64,000 nt of DNA from CAZZHG01 sp964653655 (GTDB taxonomy: Bacteria; Bdellovibrionota; FAC87; UBA2466). Every line of letters starts with the position of its first letter. The first letter of the stretch is position 1. A program made the position numbers and the translations under genes. This document shows, in pieces, positions 26,022-34,527 of the stretch. The notes beneath the pieces were generated by a model. It did not search any database. It was given only the letters and a program-made list of their open reading frames with translations, and had not been told where the DNA came from. The stretch is taken from positions 1 through 64,000 of the forward strand of contig CAZZHG010000011.1 in NCBI GenBank assembly GCA_964653655.1, written 5' to 3'.

Positions 26022-27110
26022 ATGTCCAGCCAACGTCCCCTTCGGGGCGCGCTCATCGGTTACGGTTTCATCCTTTCCAAGGGACACGTGCCCGCTTACC
26101 TGCAAAGGAAAGACGTGGAAATCGTGGCGGTCGCCGACATCTGCGAGGCCCGCCGCCACCTGGTCCCCCACGCGCTGCCGAACGCCCGCGTGTATACGGA
26201 CCACGAAATCCTGCTCGAGCAGGAAGCCGAGAACCTCGATTTCATCGACATCGCGACTCCGCCCGCCTACCACGCGGAAATCGCAATGAGCGCCTTCGAC
26301 AAAGGCCTACACGTTTTATGCGAAAAGCCCCTCACCTGCACGGTGGAGGAGGCGACGATGTTGCTCAAGCGCGCGAAGGAAGTGCGCCGGGTGCTTTTTC
26401 CGGTTCACAACTACAAGCATGCTCCCGTCGTCAAAGCGATCCGCTCGGTCATCGACTCGGGCCAAATCGGAAAGGTCCGCTCGCTCACCCTGAACACTTT
26501 CCGAAACACTCACGCCAAGGGCGTCACCGAGTGGAAGACGAACTGGCGCCGCGAAAAGCGTTTCGGCGGCGGCGGAATCGCGATGGACCACGGCAGCCAC
26601 ACGTTCTACCTGACGTTCGACTGGCTGAACTCCTACCCGAACGCCATCACGGCGAAGATGTCGAACCTGTCCCACGGCAAGTACGACACGGAAGACAATT
26701 TCTCGGCGGTGCTGACTTTCCCGGAGGGCACGGCGAATGTGCACCTCACTTGGACGGCCGGCGTGCGCAAGGTCATCTACACGATCCAGGGCGAGCACGG
26801 CGCGATCCGGGTCGAGGACGACGACATAGAGATCGCCCGCATGGTCGCCACCGACGGCCCGGACGTCGCCCAAGGGGCGGTGACCTGGCAGACCGAGAAA
26901 CGCTCCATCGCCTCCAACTGGATGGACGCAAGTCATGTGACCTGGTTCAACTCGCTGTTCGAGCAGTTTCTGGACGCGATCCGCAAGAGCGACTACGTCG
27001 GCAAGGAAGCCCGGGAGTCCTGGCTGTGCATTCAGCTCATCAACCAGGCTTACCGGTCGGCGGCGGAAGCCTGCCGGGAACTACCCCTGACTACCGAGTC
27101 CCCGGTCTGA
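26022..27110 (+). CDS. Gfo/Idh/MocA-family oxidoreductase
   Basis: A 362-residue NAD(P)-dependent sugar or inositol oxidoreductase. The Rossmann opening is GALIGYGFILSKGHVPAYLQ, followed by IVAVADICEARR and DFIDIATPPAYHAEIAMSA. The family catalytic box is VLCEKPLTCTVEEA with the conserved Lys-Pro, and GGGIAMDHGSHTFYL holds the expected C-terminal-domain His. AGGAGG precedes the ATG. The substrate is not determined; the neighbouring lipid-type genes would fit inositol or an amino-sugar precursor, which is inference. Confidence 0.9.
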   Translation: MSSQRPLRGALIGYGFILSKGHVPAYLQRKDVEIVAVADICEARRHLVPHALPNARVYTDHEILLEQEAENLDFIDIATPPAYHAEIAMSAFDKGLHVLCEKPLTCTVEEATMLLKRAKEVRRVLFPVHNYKHAPVVKAIRSVIDSGQIGKVRSLTLNTFRNTHAKGVTEWKTNWRREKRFGGGGIAMDHGSHTFYLTFDWLNSYPNAITAKMSNLSHGKYDTEDNFSAVLTFPEGTANVHLTWTAGVRKVIYTIQGEHGAIRVEDDDIEIARMVATDGPDVAQGAVTWQTEKRSIASNWMDASHVTWFNSLFEQFLDAIRKSDYVGKEARESWLCIQLINQAYRSAAEACRELPLTTESPV

Positions 27111-27207
27111 TCGGCTACAATCAGGCGCTGGGATGCCGATAGTTAAGTGTGCGGCCCCGATTGCTTTTTGGGCCAAATTCCAATAAGACGCTGTTAAGAT
27201 CTGAACG

Positions 27208-28020
27208 ATGAGTTACGACGCTTTTAACGCAATGGGACTTCTGGGATTGGCGGCCGCCGTGTGCGTCGCCTATCTGCTGCGCGCCCTCGTGCGTGGCCGT
27301 GCCCATTACGAGCGCGTCGAGCGCCAGGGCGGAAGCGTCCTTCTAGGTAAGGGCATGATGGAAATGGCCTATTGGGGCCTGCAGCCCATCGGCCGGGCCC
27401 TGGTGGCCATGCGAATCACGCCCAACATGATTTCCTGGGCTTCGCTCGTTCTGGGCGGCATCGCGGGCGTGTTTCTGGCCTACGGACAATTTGGCTCGGC
27501 GGCGGTTTGCGCCACTTTCTCGGCTTTTTTCGACACCTTGGACGGCATGGTCGCCCGCCTCACTTCGGTTTCCTCCGACGCGGGCGAGATTCTAGACGCC
27601 GCCATTGACCGGTACGCGGAGTTTTTCTACATCGCGGGTCTCGTTCTCTATTACCGCGAGATTCCCTATCTTCAGCTCATCGCGCTTTTCGCTCTCTGCG
27701 GCTCCTTTATGGTGAGCTACTCGACGGCCAAAGCCGAAGCCATGCACATGCAGCCGCCCCCGGGGATCATGCGCCGGCCGGAACGGGCTTTTTATCTCAT
27801 CCTCGGAGCCGCCCTTTCGGCGCTTCCCATGGGCTGGGACGGATACTTCGACCTGCCGATTCGGGTAGGCGTTCCGATGGTCGCGGCCCTCGTGTTTATC
27901 GCGATCCTGTCCAACATTTCCGCCATTGAGCGCCTCTACACCATCGCCCGCGACATCCGAATCCAGGAAGTCGCCGCCGCCGAAGACCACGACGAAGACG
28001 TCGTTCCTTCTCCGAGATAA
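27208..28020 (+). CDS. CDP-alcohol phosphatidyltransferase
   Basis: A 270-residue integral membrane protein. The family motif D-x2-D-G-x2-A-R-x8-G-x3-D-x3-D is complete: DTLDGMVARLTSVSSDAGEI followed by LDAAIDR. The enzyme moves a phosphatidyl group from CDP-diacylglycerol to an alcohol, such as inositol phosphate, glycerol phosphate or serine; the acceptor cannot be read from the motif. Several membrane helices surround it (MGLLGLAAAVCVAYLLRA, MISWASLVLGGIAGVFLA). It lies between an oxidoreductase and an aminotransferase, hinting at an unusual head group. Confidence 0.9.
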   Translation: MSYDAFNAMGLLGLAAAVCVAYLLRALVRGRAHYERVERQGGSVLLGKGMMEMAYWGLQPIGRALVAMRITPNMISWASLVLGGIAGVFLAYGQFGSAAVCATFSAFFDTLDGMVARLTSVSSDAGEILDAAIDRYAEFFYIAGLVLYYREIPYLQLIALFALCGSFMVSYSTAKAEAMHMQPPPGIMRRPERAFYLILGAALSALPMGWDGYFDLPIRVGVPMVAALVFIAILSNISAIERLYTIARDIRIQEVAAAEDHDEDVVPSPR

Positions 28021-28089
28021 GTGTTCAGCCCCTGCTCCTCTTCCCCCTCCGGCAATTTAGGGATATAAGCGCCTCCTAAGGAGTAGCTC

Positions 28090-29451
28090 ATGCCCCAGCC
28101 CACGCGCCAAAAGGCCTCCCTGAAAACCGCCATCCCCGGTCCGAAAAGCAAAGCGCTTCGAGTGCGCGAGGAAAAACACCTCGCCCCCGGCCTTCAGAAT
28201 CTGGCCCTCATGGCGGGGATCGTCGTGGACCGCGCCGAAGGCAACACCGTCACCGACGTGGACGGAAACGTTTTCTTGGACATCATCGGCGGCATCGGCG
28301 TGAACGGCCTCGGCCACAGCCACCCCACCTTCGTAAAGGCGCTTCAGGAACAGGTCGCCAAATGCAGCGTCGGAAGCTTCACCTCCGAAGCCCGCATCGA
28401 GCTTTTCGATCGGCTCGCGGAAAAACCGCCGGCCCCGGGAGTGCACCGCGTGCAGCTCTACTCGAGTGGCGCCGAAGCGGTGGAGTCCGCGCTCCGTCTC
28501 GCGAAGTGCTACACGGGGAAACACGAGTTCGTGAGTTTCTGGGGCGGCTTCCACGGGAAAACGATGGGCGCGCTCGCGCTCATGGGATCCACCTGGAAAA
28601 AGCAGCTGGGCCCCATGGTGCCGGGCAACCACACGGTTCCATACGCGAACCCGTACCGCCTGCCGCCCGGCATGACGGAAAAAAATCTCACGGCTAATTG
28701 CATTCAGTACGCCCGCGAGCAATTGAAAAACAATTCCACGGGCGACATTGCGGCTTTCATCGTGGAGCCGATGCAAGGCACGAACGGCAACGTCATTCCG
28801 CCCGACGATTTCCTTCCGGCGATCAAAGAGCTCGCCAAAGAGTTCGGCGCGCTTCTCATCGTCGACGAGATGATCACCGGCGTGGGCCGCACGGGCAAGC
28901 AGTGGGGCTCCTACCACTCCGGCGTGCACGCCGACATCGTCACCCTGGGCAAACAATTCGGCGGCGGCTTCCCCATGGCGGCCATCATGACGACCGACGA
29001 GATTTCGCAAGCGAAACCCTGGGGCGATCCCAGCGGCTCTTCGTCGAGCTACGGCGGCAACGCGCTTGCCTCGGCTGCAGGCGCCGCGGCCCTGCGGATC
29101 ATCGACGAGGAAAGGCTCGTCGAGAACTCCGCGAAAGTCGGCGCGCACTTCCTGAACCGGCTGAAGCCCTTCGTCGAGAAGTACAGCTTCGTCGGCGACG
29201 TGCGCGGGCGCGGGCTCTTCCTCTCCGTCGACATGGTGAAGGACAAGAGCACCAAAGAGCCCATGGGCAAGAAAGCCTGCACGCGTCTCTTTTTCGAATG
29301 CGTGAACCGCGGGCTGCTGACGATGGCGTACGCTCCGGCGTTCCGCATTCAGCCGGCCATGACCATCGACGAAGGAACCGTCGACAACGTCGTTCAGATT
29401 CTGACCGACGCGTTCGACGTCCTCGAAGCCGAAAAAGCCTGGCGCGATTAA
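28090..29451 (+). CDS. Class III aminotransferase
   Basis: A 453-residue PLP-dependent aminotransferase with the class III layout. Conserved parts are SSGAEAVESALRLAK (phosphate binding), FWGGFHGKTMGAL, FIVEPMQGTNG, LLIVDEMITGVGRTGK with the PLP-binding Asp, and VTLGKQFGGGFP with the Schiff-base Lys. GabT/acetylornithine-type enzymes share these. The amino donor is unknown. AAGGAGTAGCTC precedes the ATG. It ends 22 bases from the converging PAP2-like gene. Confidence 0.92.
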   Translation: MPQPTRQKASLKTAIPGPKSKALRVREEKHLAPGLQNLALMAGIVVDRAEGNTVTDVDGNVFLDIIGGIGVNGLGHSHPTFVKALQEQVAKCSVGSFTSEARIELFDRLAEKPPAPGVHRVQLYSSGAEAVESALRLAKCYTGKHEFVSFWGGFHGKTMGALALMGSTWKKQLGPMVPGNHTVPYANPYRLPPGMTEKNLTANCIQYAREQLKNNSTGDIAAFIVEPMQGTNGNVIPPDDFLPAIKELAKEFGALLIVDEMITGVGRTGKQWGSYHSGVHADIVTLGKQFGGGFPMAAIMTTDEISQAKPWGDPSGSSSSYGGNALASAAGAAALRIIDEERLVENSAKVGAHFLNRLKPFVEKYSFVGDVRGRGLFLSVDMVKDKSTKEPMGKKACTRLFFECVNRGLLTMAYAPAFRIQPAMTIDEGTVDNVVQILTDAFDVLEAEKAWRD

Positions 29452-29472
29452 GATTGGTCTGGTTCGGCGCTC

Positions 29473-30483
29473 TTAAGCCAGAGCGACGTCGGCGTCTTCC
29501 GGATCCGGCCCGGGGACGATGATCCCCTTGCGCTTGAGATCCCAGTTCCAGTACGCGTCCATGGCGAACGCGGTGCCGAGCGCGTAGACCGAGCCCCACA
29601 ACACGTCGAGAACGTAGTGGTGATTCAGGTACACGGCCGAGAAGCACATCAGCAGGAAGAATAACGTCGAGAAAACGCGAAGCGCGCCGAAGCGGAACGC
29701 ATAATAAACCATCATCAACGGATAGGCGATGTGCAGCGACGGAATCGCCCCGTGCACGTCGGCGGACTTTCCGTACCATTCGCGGAAGATCGGAATCCCG
29801 ATGAGCGCATCGAAGCGCGCACAACCGGCGACGTTGGCCGGAACGTCGAGCCGCGCGGGCCCCAGACCATAGAGAGCCACGTACCAGGGGGGCGAAGCCG
29901 CATACCAGTAGTATGTGGAGTAGCCGATCAGGTTCACCCAGAAAAAGCCCCACATGATCTGCGGCGCCCGGTACGCGATGCTCCTCGGATGCGCGATCGC
30001 CGTTCCGTTTCGCGGCAACCAGAAGCGCATGTAGAGCGCGGAACCGAAATAAATCGGGATGAACGCGATGTAAGCAAAGCCGCAGAAGAAATCGAGCAGC
30101 GCGTGCGTGTTTAGCTGCCACCACTCGTTCGGCGTCAGCACTCCCTTCGCCGTTGCGATTCCGAAGAAGCGCTTGTCGAAGTTGTAGGGCTCGACGACGT
30201 GAATGGGGCCGCGGATGTAATCGGCGTAGTAGCGCTGGCTGTCGTAGATCGCGCTGATTAAGCACAGGGGAAGAACGAAATCGAGGAAGGGCTTAGCTTT
30301 CGGTCCCCAATAGTAGAGAGCCGCGGGCACGAGGCTGAACACGAAGAGGTCGGGCCGCAGCCCCCCCACCGATCCCAGAACCACCCAATAAAGGAGGGCG
30401 GCTCCCATGGGCCAAGCCTTCTGAAACAGGCTTCTGCCGGCCCACCAGAGCAGCCATTCTTCCTTGTCCCAAAATCGATTCAC
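29473..30483 (-). CDS. Aur1-like PAP2-superfamily membrane enzyme
   Basis: A 336-residue membrane protein of the PAP2 superfamily in the Aur1/inositolphosphotransferase subgroup. The core motifs are HGAIPSLHIAYP and LNHHYVLDVLWG, giving the Ser-His and the His-x-x-x-Asp of the phosphotransfer site. Several membrane helices flank them, and the large exported loop (ASPPWYVALYGLG) is typical. The family includes phosphatases and phosphoinositol-to-ceramide transferases. Beside a CDP-alcohol phosphatidyltransferase it could build or remodel inositol- or sphingolipid-type lipids; that link is inferred. It is convergent with the aminotransferase gene. Confidence 0.85.
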   Translation of the reverse strand: MNRFWDKEEWLLWWAGRSLFQKAWPMGAALLYWVVLGSVGGLRPDLFVFSLVPAALYYWGPKAKPFLDFVLPLCLISAIYDSQRYYADYIRGPIHVVEPYNFDKRFFGIATAKGVLTPNEWWQLNTHALLDFFCGFAYIAFIPIYFGSALYMRFWLPRNGTAIAHPRSIAYRAPQIMWGFFWVNLIGYSTYYWYAASPPWYVALYGLGPARLDVPANVAGCARFDALIGIPIFREWYGKSADVHGAIPSLHIAYPLMMVYYAFRFGALRVFSTLFFLLMCFSAVYLNHHYVLDVLWGSVYALGTAFAMDAYWNWDLKRKGIIVPGPDPEDADVALA

Positions 30484-30499
30484 GACGCCCCTGGCTATA

Positions 30500-30964
30500 T
30501 CAGAAAACTATCCCAAGTCCGAACCGGATTTCGTTGCTTCCGCCGCCCGGCAAAATCCGGGAATAAGTCGCGTAGATACGGTCCAGCAAGGCGGCGAGGC
30601 CGATGGCCAAGCCACCGGAAAGACAGCCGTTCAACGAGCTAGAGCCCTGCTTCTTGAACCCGCCGCCGACTTCGAACGAAACCGCCGGGGCAATACCGAA
30701 ACGCACGAAAGCCTCGTAGTTGGTCAGCATCGCCGAGCCGCCCAAAGCGTCTTTTACCGGAGAAATTCCGACTTCACCGCGAACCCCCAACGGCCCGAGC
30801 TCGAAAATCGGAGTCCAGGCGGCCTGGGCGGAGAAGGAATTCGAAGGGGTTCCAAAAGTGGTAAGCGCCCCCAGCTGGAAGGAGAGAATCTTCGCGTCCG
30901 CGCGGGCGACCGTGGAAGAGAACGCTAACGCCAAGACGGGGACGACCAGCCAAAGTTTCTTCAT
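30500..30964 (-). CDS. Exported small beta-barrel-like protein
   Basis: A 154-residue protein with a signal peptide (MKKLWLVVPVLALAFSSTVARA) and eight or so amphipathic strands (LSFQLGALTTFG, LGVRGEVGISPV, YEAFVRFGIAPAVSFEVGGGF). It ends SNEIRFGLGIVF, with terminal Phe, as in outer-membrane proteins. ATG at 30964 is chosen because it begins the signal peptide and GAGG lies upstream. No named family. It is transcribed away from the SRP RNA. Confidence 0.72.
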   Translation of the reverse strand: MKKLWLVVPVLALAFSSTVARADAKILSFQLGALTTFGTPSNSFSAQAAWTPIFELGPLGVRGEVGISPVKDALGGSAMLTNYEAFVRFGIAPAVSFEVGGGFKKQGSSSLNGCLSGGLAIGLAALLDRIYATYSRILPGGGSNEIRFGLGIVF

Positions 30965-31043
30965 GATGTGCCTCACTTGTGGGATCAGGGTTTTGCTAGT
31001 TTTATCATTAAAGAGAAGACGCGGCCAGCCGGACAAAAGGAAG

Positions 31044-31072
31044 TTGCCCCCACCGGGAAACCCCGTTAAATC
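31044..31072 (+). promoter_or_regulatory. Possible promoter of SRP RNA
   Basis: TTGCCC at 31044-31049 and TAAATC at 31067-31072, 17 bases apart, lie 17 bases before the first paired base of the SRP RNA. Each hexamer matches consensus only partly. Confidence 0.3.
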
Positions 31073-31088
31073 ATAGCGAACTGGTTAT

Positions 31089-31182
31089 GGCTCGGCCCTG
31101 CGCGACAAGTCCGTGCGAACCCCGTCAGGTCCGGAAGGAAGCAGCGGTAGCTTAGGATGAGTGCGACGCAGGTACCCGAGCC
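31089..31182 (+). ncRNA. ffs: Signal recognition particle RNA (4.5S)
   Basis: The apical loop of the bacterial SRP RNA is plain at 31124-31145 (GTCAGGTCCGGAAGGAAGCA), which forms the binding site for Ffh. The ends pair, with GGCTCGG at 31089 opposite CCGAGCC at 31176-31182, and internal CTGCG opposite CGCAG. A T-run follows (31184-31191). The RNA brings nascent membrane and secreted proteins to the membrane, fitting the many exported proteins in this window. It lies directly upstream of dnaX, as in other bacteria. Confidence 0.96.
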
Positions 31183-31191
31183 TCTTTTTTT
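31183..31191 (+). terminator. T-run after SRP RNA
   Basis: Eight T's follow the closing stem of the SRP RNA, so the RNA's own terminal helix would act as an intrinsic terminator. dnaX starts 13 bases later. Confidence 0.65.
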
Positions 31192-31203
31192 GCCTTGGGT
31201 GAC

Positions 31204-32913
31204 ATGGGTTATTTGGCCATAGCGCGAAAGTGGCGTCCCAGCCGCTTCGAAGATCTCGTCGGACAAGGTCACGTCGTTCAGACGCTGAAGAACGCGATCA
31301 CGTTCAAACGAGTCTCCCACGCCTACCTTTTCAGCGGCGCCCGCGGCGTCGGTAAAACTTCGGTCGCCCGCATTTTCGCGATGGCGCTGCGCTGCCCGAA
31401 CGTGAAGGACGGCGTCCCGTGCAACACCTGTGAAGAGTGCCGGGCCATCATCGAGAGCCGCTCGGTGGACGTCGCCGAAATCGACGGCGCCTCCAACAAC
31501 GGCGTCGAAGCCGTGCGCGGCATCCGCGAGAACGTCGCCTACGCTCCGTCGTCGGGCATCTACAAGATCTACATCATCGACGAAGTGCACATGCTCTCCA
31601 TCAGCGCGTTCAACGCGCTCTTGAAAACCCTGGAAGAGCCGCCCGAGCACGTGATCTTTCTTTTCGCGACGACGGAATCCCAGAAAATTCCGCAGACGAT
31701 TTTGTCCCGCTGCCAGCAGTTCGAGTTCCGGCGGCTCACGATCCAGCAGATCGTCGACCGGCTCGCGCGCATTCTGAAAGAAGAGCAGCTCAACCTGACG
31801 GAAGAAGCACTACGGGTGCTCGCCGCTTACGGCGACGGATCGCTGCGCGATTCGCTTTCGCTTCTCGATCAGGTGCTCAGCTACTACAGCCACAACGAAG
31901 CGAGCCGAGCGACCCTCGACGAGAAACAAATCGTCGAAGCACTGGGCTTGAGCGACACGAGCACGGTGCTCGGCTTTCTCGGCGCCATCGTCGCGAAGGA
32001 CTCCGCGGGCATTCTCAAAATCGTCGGTGACACTTATCAGAGCGGCGTGGATCTGAAACGTTTCAGCGAGCGCTGCCTCGAAGAACTGAGACTTTTGTTT
32101 TTGATGACGCTCGTGAAGGACGGCGTCGAAAAGCCGACGGCGGAATCTCTCGATTTGTCGGCGGGACACTTCTCGTCGCTCGAAGTCCTCGCCTCGAAAG
32201 TTACGCTCATTCAGGTCGAGCGCATGTCGCAGATTCTCAGCAAGGCCATTTCGCAAATCGGCTGGAGCAGCCTGCCCCGTTACGTTTTGGAGATGGCGGC
32301 CGTGCGCATGTCGAAGCTGGATCTGCTCGAGCAGATCGAAAAGTCCCTCGCGAGCGGCGAGCCCGCGGCGATCCGGACTTCGCCGACGCCCGCGCCCGTT
32401 TCGCCGCCGGCACCCAAACCCAGAGTGGAAGCAAAAGCGCCCAGCGCTCCGGCTCCCGCGGCCCCTTCGGTTCGCCCGCCGGAACCGCCGCCGCACGTGG
32501 ATTCCGCTCCGAGGCAGATGTCGGGTGGCGCGCGTTCCTGGCAAGGCTTCGTGGACTCGCTCATGAAAAAGCGCCCGCTTCTCGGCGCCATCCTTTGCCA
32601 CGCCGAATTTCAGCTGAAGGAAGAAGGCGGCGCGAAGGTCGTTCACCTCACCTTCCCCGAAGGCAGCTTCTACGAGCGCCAGGGCAAGGAAGCGAAGAAC
32701 CGCGCCGACACGGAAGAACTTTTGAAAGCTTATTTCGGCCCCGATCTCCGTTTGGAGCTTTCCGCCGGCAAAGAAGATCAGATCAAGAGCATCGAGCAGG
32801 GGAAAAAGGCGGAGGCCTCCCAGATCCGGGAAGAGGCGCTCGCCCATCCCACGGTCCTCAAGATGAAAGAGATGCTCGGCGCCGAAGTCATCGACGTTAA
32901 CGTAGGGGAATAG
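31204..32913 (+). CDS. dnaX: DNA polymerase III tau/gamma subunit
   Basis: A 569-residue clamp-loader subunit. The opening YLAIARKWRPSRFEDLVGQ, Walker A (GARGVGKTS), a zinc-binding Cys set in CPNVKDGVPCNTCEEC, Walker B (IYIIDEVHML) and the sensor SRCQQFEF are all present. The tail after 380 is Pro/Ala-rich, then a C-terminal domain of tau type. The family is usually 550-640 residues. ATG at 31204 matches homologues; TTG at 31195 is the alternative. I saw no clear slippage site. In the order ffs-dnaX-ebfC-recR it is followed by its usual neighbours. Confidence 0.96.
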   Translation: MGYLAIARKWRPSRFEDLVGQGHVVQTLKNAITFKRVSHAYLFSGARGVGKTSVARIFAMALRCPNVKDGVPCNTCEECRAIIESRSVDVAEIDGASNNGVEAVRGIRENVAYAPSSGIYKIYIIDEVHMLSISAFNALLKTLEEPPEHVIFLFATTESQKIPQTILSRCQQFEFRRLTIQQIVDRLARILKEEQLNLTEEALRVLAAYGDGSLRDSLSLLDQVLSYYSHNEASRATLDEKQIVEALGLSDTSTVLGFLGAIVAKDSAGILKIVGDTYQSGVDLKRFSERCLEELRLLFLMTLVKDGVEKPTAESLDLSAGHFSSLEVLASKVTLIQVERMSQILSKAISQIGWSSLPRYVLEMAAVRMSKLDLLEQIEKSLASGEPAAIRTSPTPAPVSPPAPKPRVEAKAPSAPAPAAPSVRPPEPPPHVDSAPRQMSGGARSWQGFVDSLMKKRPLLGAILCHAEFQLKEEGGAKVVHLTFPEGSFYERQGKEAKNRADTEELLKAYFGPDLRLELSAGKEDQIKSIEQGKKAEASQIREEALAHPTVLKMKEMLGAEVIDVNVGE

Positions 32914-32924
32914 GGGAAAAATCC

Positions 32925-33239
32925 ATGTTCGACATGATGAAGCAGGCCGCGCGCATGCGGGAAGACATGCAGCGGATTCAAACCGAATTGACGGCGAGAA
33001 CCGTCGAGGGCGCCGCCGGCGAAGGCAAAGTGCGCGTGGTCGCCAACGGAAAGCTTCAGATCCTCACCGTGACGATCGACCCCGATTTGCTTAAAGTAGA
33101 GCGCAAGGCGGAGCTTCAGGATCTGGTGCAGACCGCCACGAACACGGCCCTGAGCGCGGCGCAAGCGATGGCCGCCCAGGAAATCGGGAAGCTGACGGCG
33201 GGACTCGGACCGCTCGCGGCCATGATGGGAGCCAAATGA
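32925..33239 (+). CDS. ebfC: YbaB/EbfC-family nucleoid protein
   Basis: A 104-residue protein of the YbaB/EbfC family, which binds DNA as a dimer and coats the nucleoid. The sequence follows the family: FDMMKQAARMREDMQRIQTEL, then GKVRVVANGKLQILTVTID and a C-terminal helix (AALSAAQAMAAQEIGKLTAGLGP). It sits between dnaX and recR with 11 bases before and a 4-base overlap after, so these genes are co-transcribed. Confidence 0.95.
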   Translation: MFDMMKQAARMREDMQRIQTELTARTVEGAAGEGKVRVVANGKLQILTVTIDPDLLKVERKAELQDLVQTATNTALSAAQAMAAQEIGKLTAGLGPLAAMMGAK

Positions 33240-33841
33240 GCTTCACCAAGGAACCTTCACTTTTGGATGGCCTCATCGAGGAGCTGAAACAGCTTCCGGG
33301 CATCGGCAACAAAACCGCGACGCGGCTCGCCTACTTCATCCTCCGCCAGCCCGAGCAGTACGCCGCCGCCCTCTCCGGCGCCATCACCGACGCCCGGGAA
33401 AAGCTTCATTTCTGCACGGAATGCTGCAATTTCAGCGAGCAGGCCATGTGCGACATTTGCGCGAATCCGGACCGCACGGATTCCATCGTCTGCGTCGTGG
33501 AGGAGCCCTCCGACGTCATCGCTTTCGAGAAGAGCCGCCAGTTCAACGGCAAATACCACGTCCTGCACGGAGCCATTTCGCCCCTCGACGGCGTGGAAGA
33601 GAGCAATCTCAAGATTCAGCAGCTCCAAAACCGCATCCGGTCCGGCAAGGTGCGCGAGGTGGTGCTCGCCACCAACCCCACCGCCGAAGGCGATACGACG
33701 GCGTTGTATGTGGCCCGGCTCATCAAATACAATGACCTCAAGGTGAGCCGCATCGCCCACGGCATCCCGGTCGGGGCGGAAATCGAGTACCTCGACGGCG
33801 CTACCCTGGGCAAAGCCCTGCAAAACCGGGTCGCTCTGTAG
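33236..33841 (+). CDS. recR: Recombination mediator RecR
   Basis: A 201-residue RecR, which with RecO/RecF loads RecA at gaps. The N-terminal helix-hairpin-helix (LKQLPGIGNKTATRLAYFIL), a C4 zinc finger (FCTECCNFSEQAMCDICANP) and a Toprim domain (VCVVEEPSDVIAFEK) are all present. The length is normal. The ATG overlaps the ebfC stop (ATGA). Confidence 0.97.
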   Translation: MSFTKEPSLLDGLIEELKQLPGIGNKTATRLAYFILRQPEQYAAALSGAITDAREKLHFCTECCNFSEQAMCDICANPDRTDSIVCVVEEPSDVIAFEKSRQFNGKYHVLHGAISPLDGVEESNLKIQQLQNRIRSGKVREVVLATNPTAEGDTTALYVARLIKYNDLKVSRIAHGIPVGAEIEYLDGATLGKALQNRVAL

Positions 33842-33848
33842 GAATTTA

Positions 33849-34430
33849 ATGTCGTTCATCAACCATGCCGCCCGGGAGATCAACTGCAAGGTGGTCTATT
33901 ACGGCCCCGGCTTGAGCGGCAAAACGACGAACCTCCAGTACATCTTCGCGCAGACCGCGCCCGCTTCCCGCGGCGAAATGGTCTCGTTTCCCGGCGAAAC
34001 CGAGCGCACGTTGTTCTTCGATTTTCTTCCGCTCAACATCGGAGAGATCCGCGGCTTCAAAACCCGTTTTCATCTTTGCACCGTTCCCGGCCAGCACTTC
34101 TACGATGCGAGCCGCCGGATGGTTTTGAAGGGCGTGGATGGCGTCGTGTTCGTCGCCGATTCTCAAGTCGAGCGCATGGAAGAAAATCTCGAGAGCTTCA
34201 AGAGCCTCGACGTGAACCTGCGCGAGCAGGGATACGACGTGCACCACATCCCGTTCGTCTTTCAGTGGAACAAACGCGACGTCGAGAACCCGATCCCCAC
34301 GCAGGTGCTCCACGAGCAGCTCAACACCTTCAATGCCCCCGAGCTCGAGGCCATCGCCCTCCAGGGCGTCGGCGTCTTCGATACTCTGAAGGAAATCTCG
34401 AAGCTCATCCTGCGCTCCCTCCGAAGCTGA
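33849..34430 (+). CDS. mglA: MglA-type Ras-like polarity GTPase
   Basis: A 193-residue GTPase. It has the MglA P-loop (YGPGLSGKTTN), the TVPGQ switch box in place of DxxG, and FQWNKRD, the NKxD base-recognition motif. The residues FVADSQVERMEENLESFKSL are also characteristic. MglA sets the leading pole in gliding or predatory bacteria, acting with an MglB GAP, which is not encoded in the window. It lies eight bases after recR. Confidence 0.95.
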   Translation: MSFINHAAREINCKVVYYGPGLSGKTTNLQYIFAQTAPASRGEMVSFPGETERTLFFDFLPLNIGEIRGFKTRFHLCTVPGQHFYDASRRMVLKGVDGVVFVADSQVERMEENLESFKSLDVNLREQGYDVHHIPFVFQWNKRDVENPIPTQVLHEQLNTFNAPELEAIALQGVGVFDTLKEISKLILRSLRS

Positions 34431-34527
34431 TAATGTTTCGGCCATGACGGGCTCAGCCCACGAAATCCTAATCGCGGCAAAGCCGGTTTTGGCATAAACT
34501 ACGGGTCAAACCACAAAGGGAGACTCG

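Noticed and set aside
28057..30265. Long antisense frames over the aminotransferase and PAP2 region
   Set aside because: Arg/Ala/His-rich translations without motifs, fully covered by well-supported genes.
31204..32913. Programmed frameshift in dnaX
   Set aside because: No slippery A-run followed by a hairpin was found near the tau/gamma boundary.
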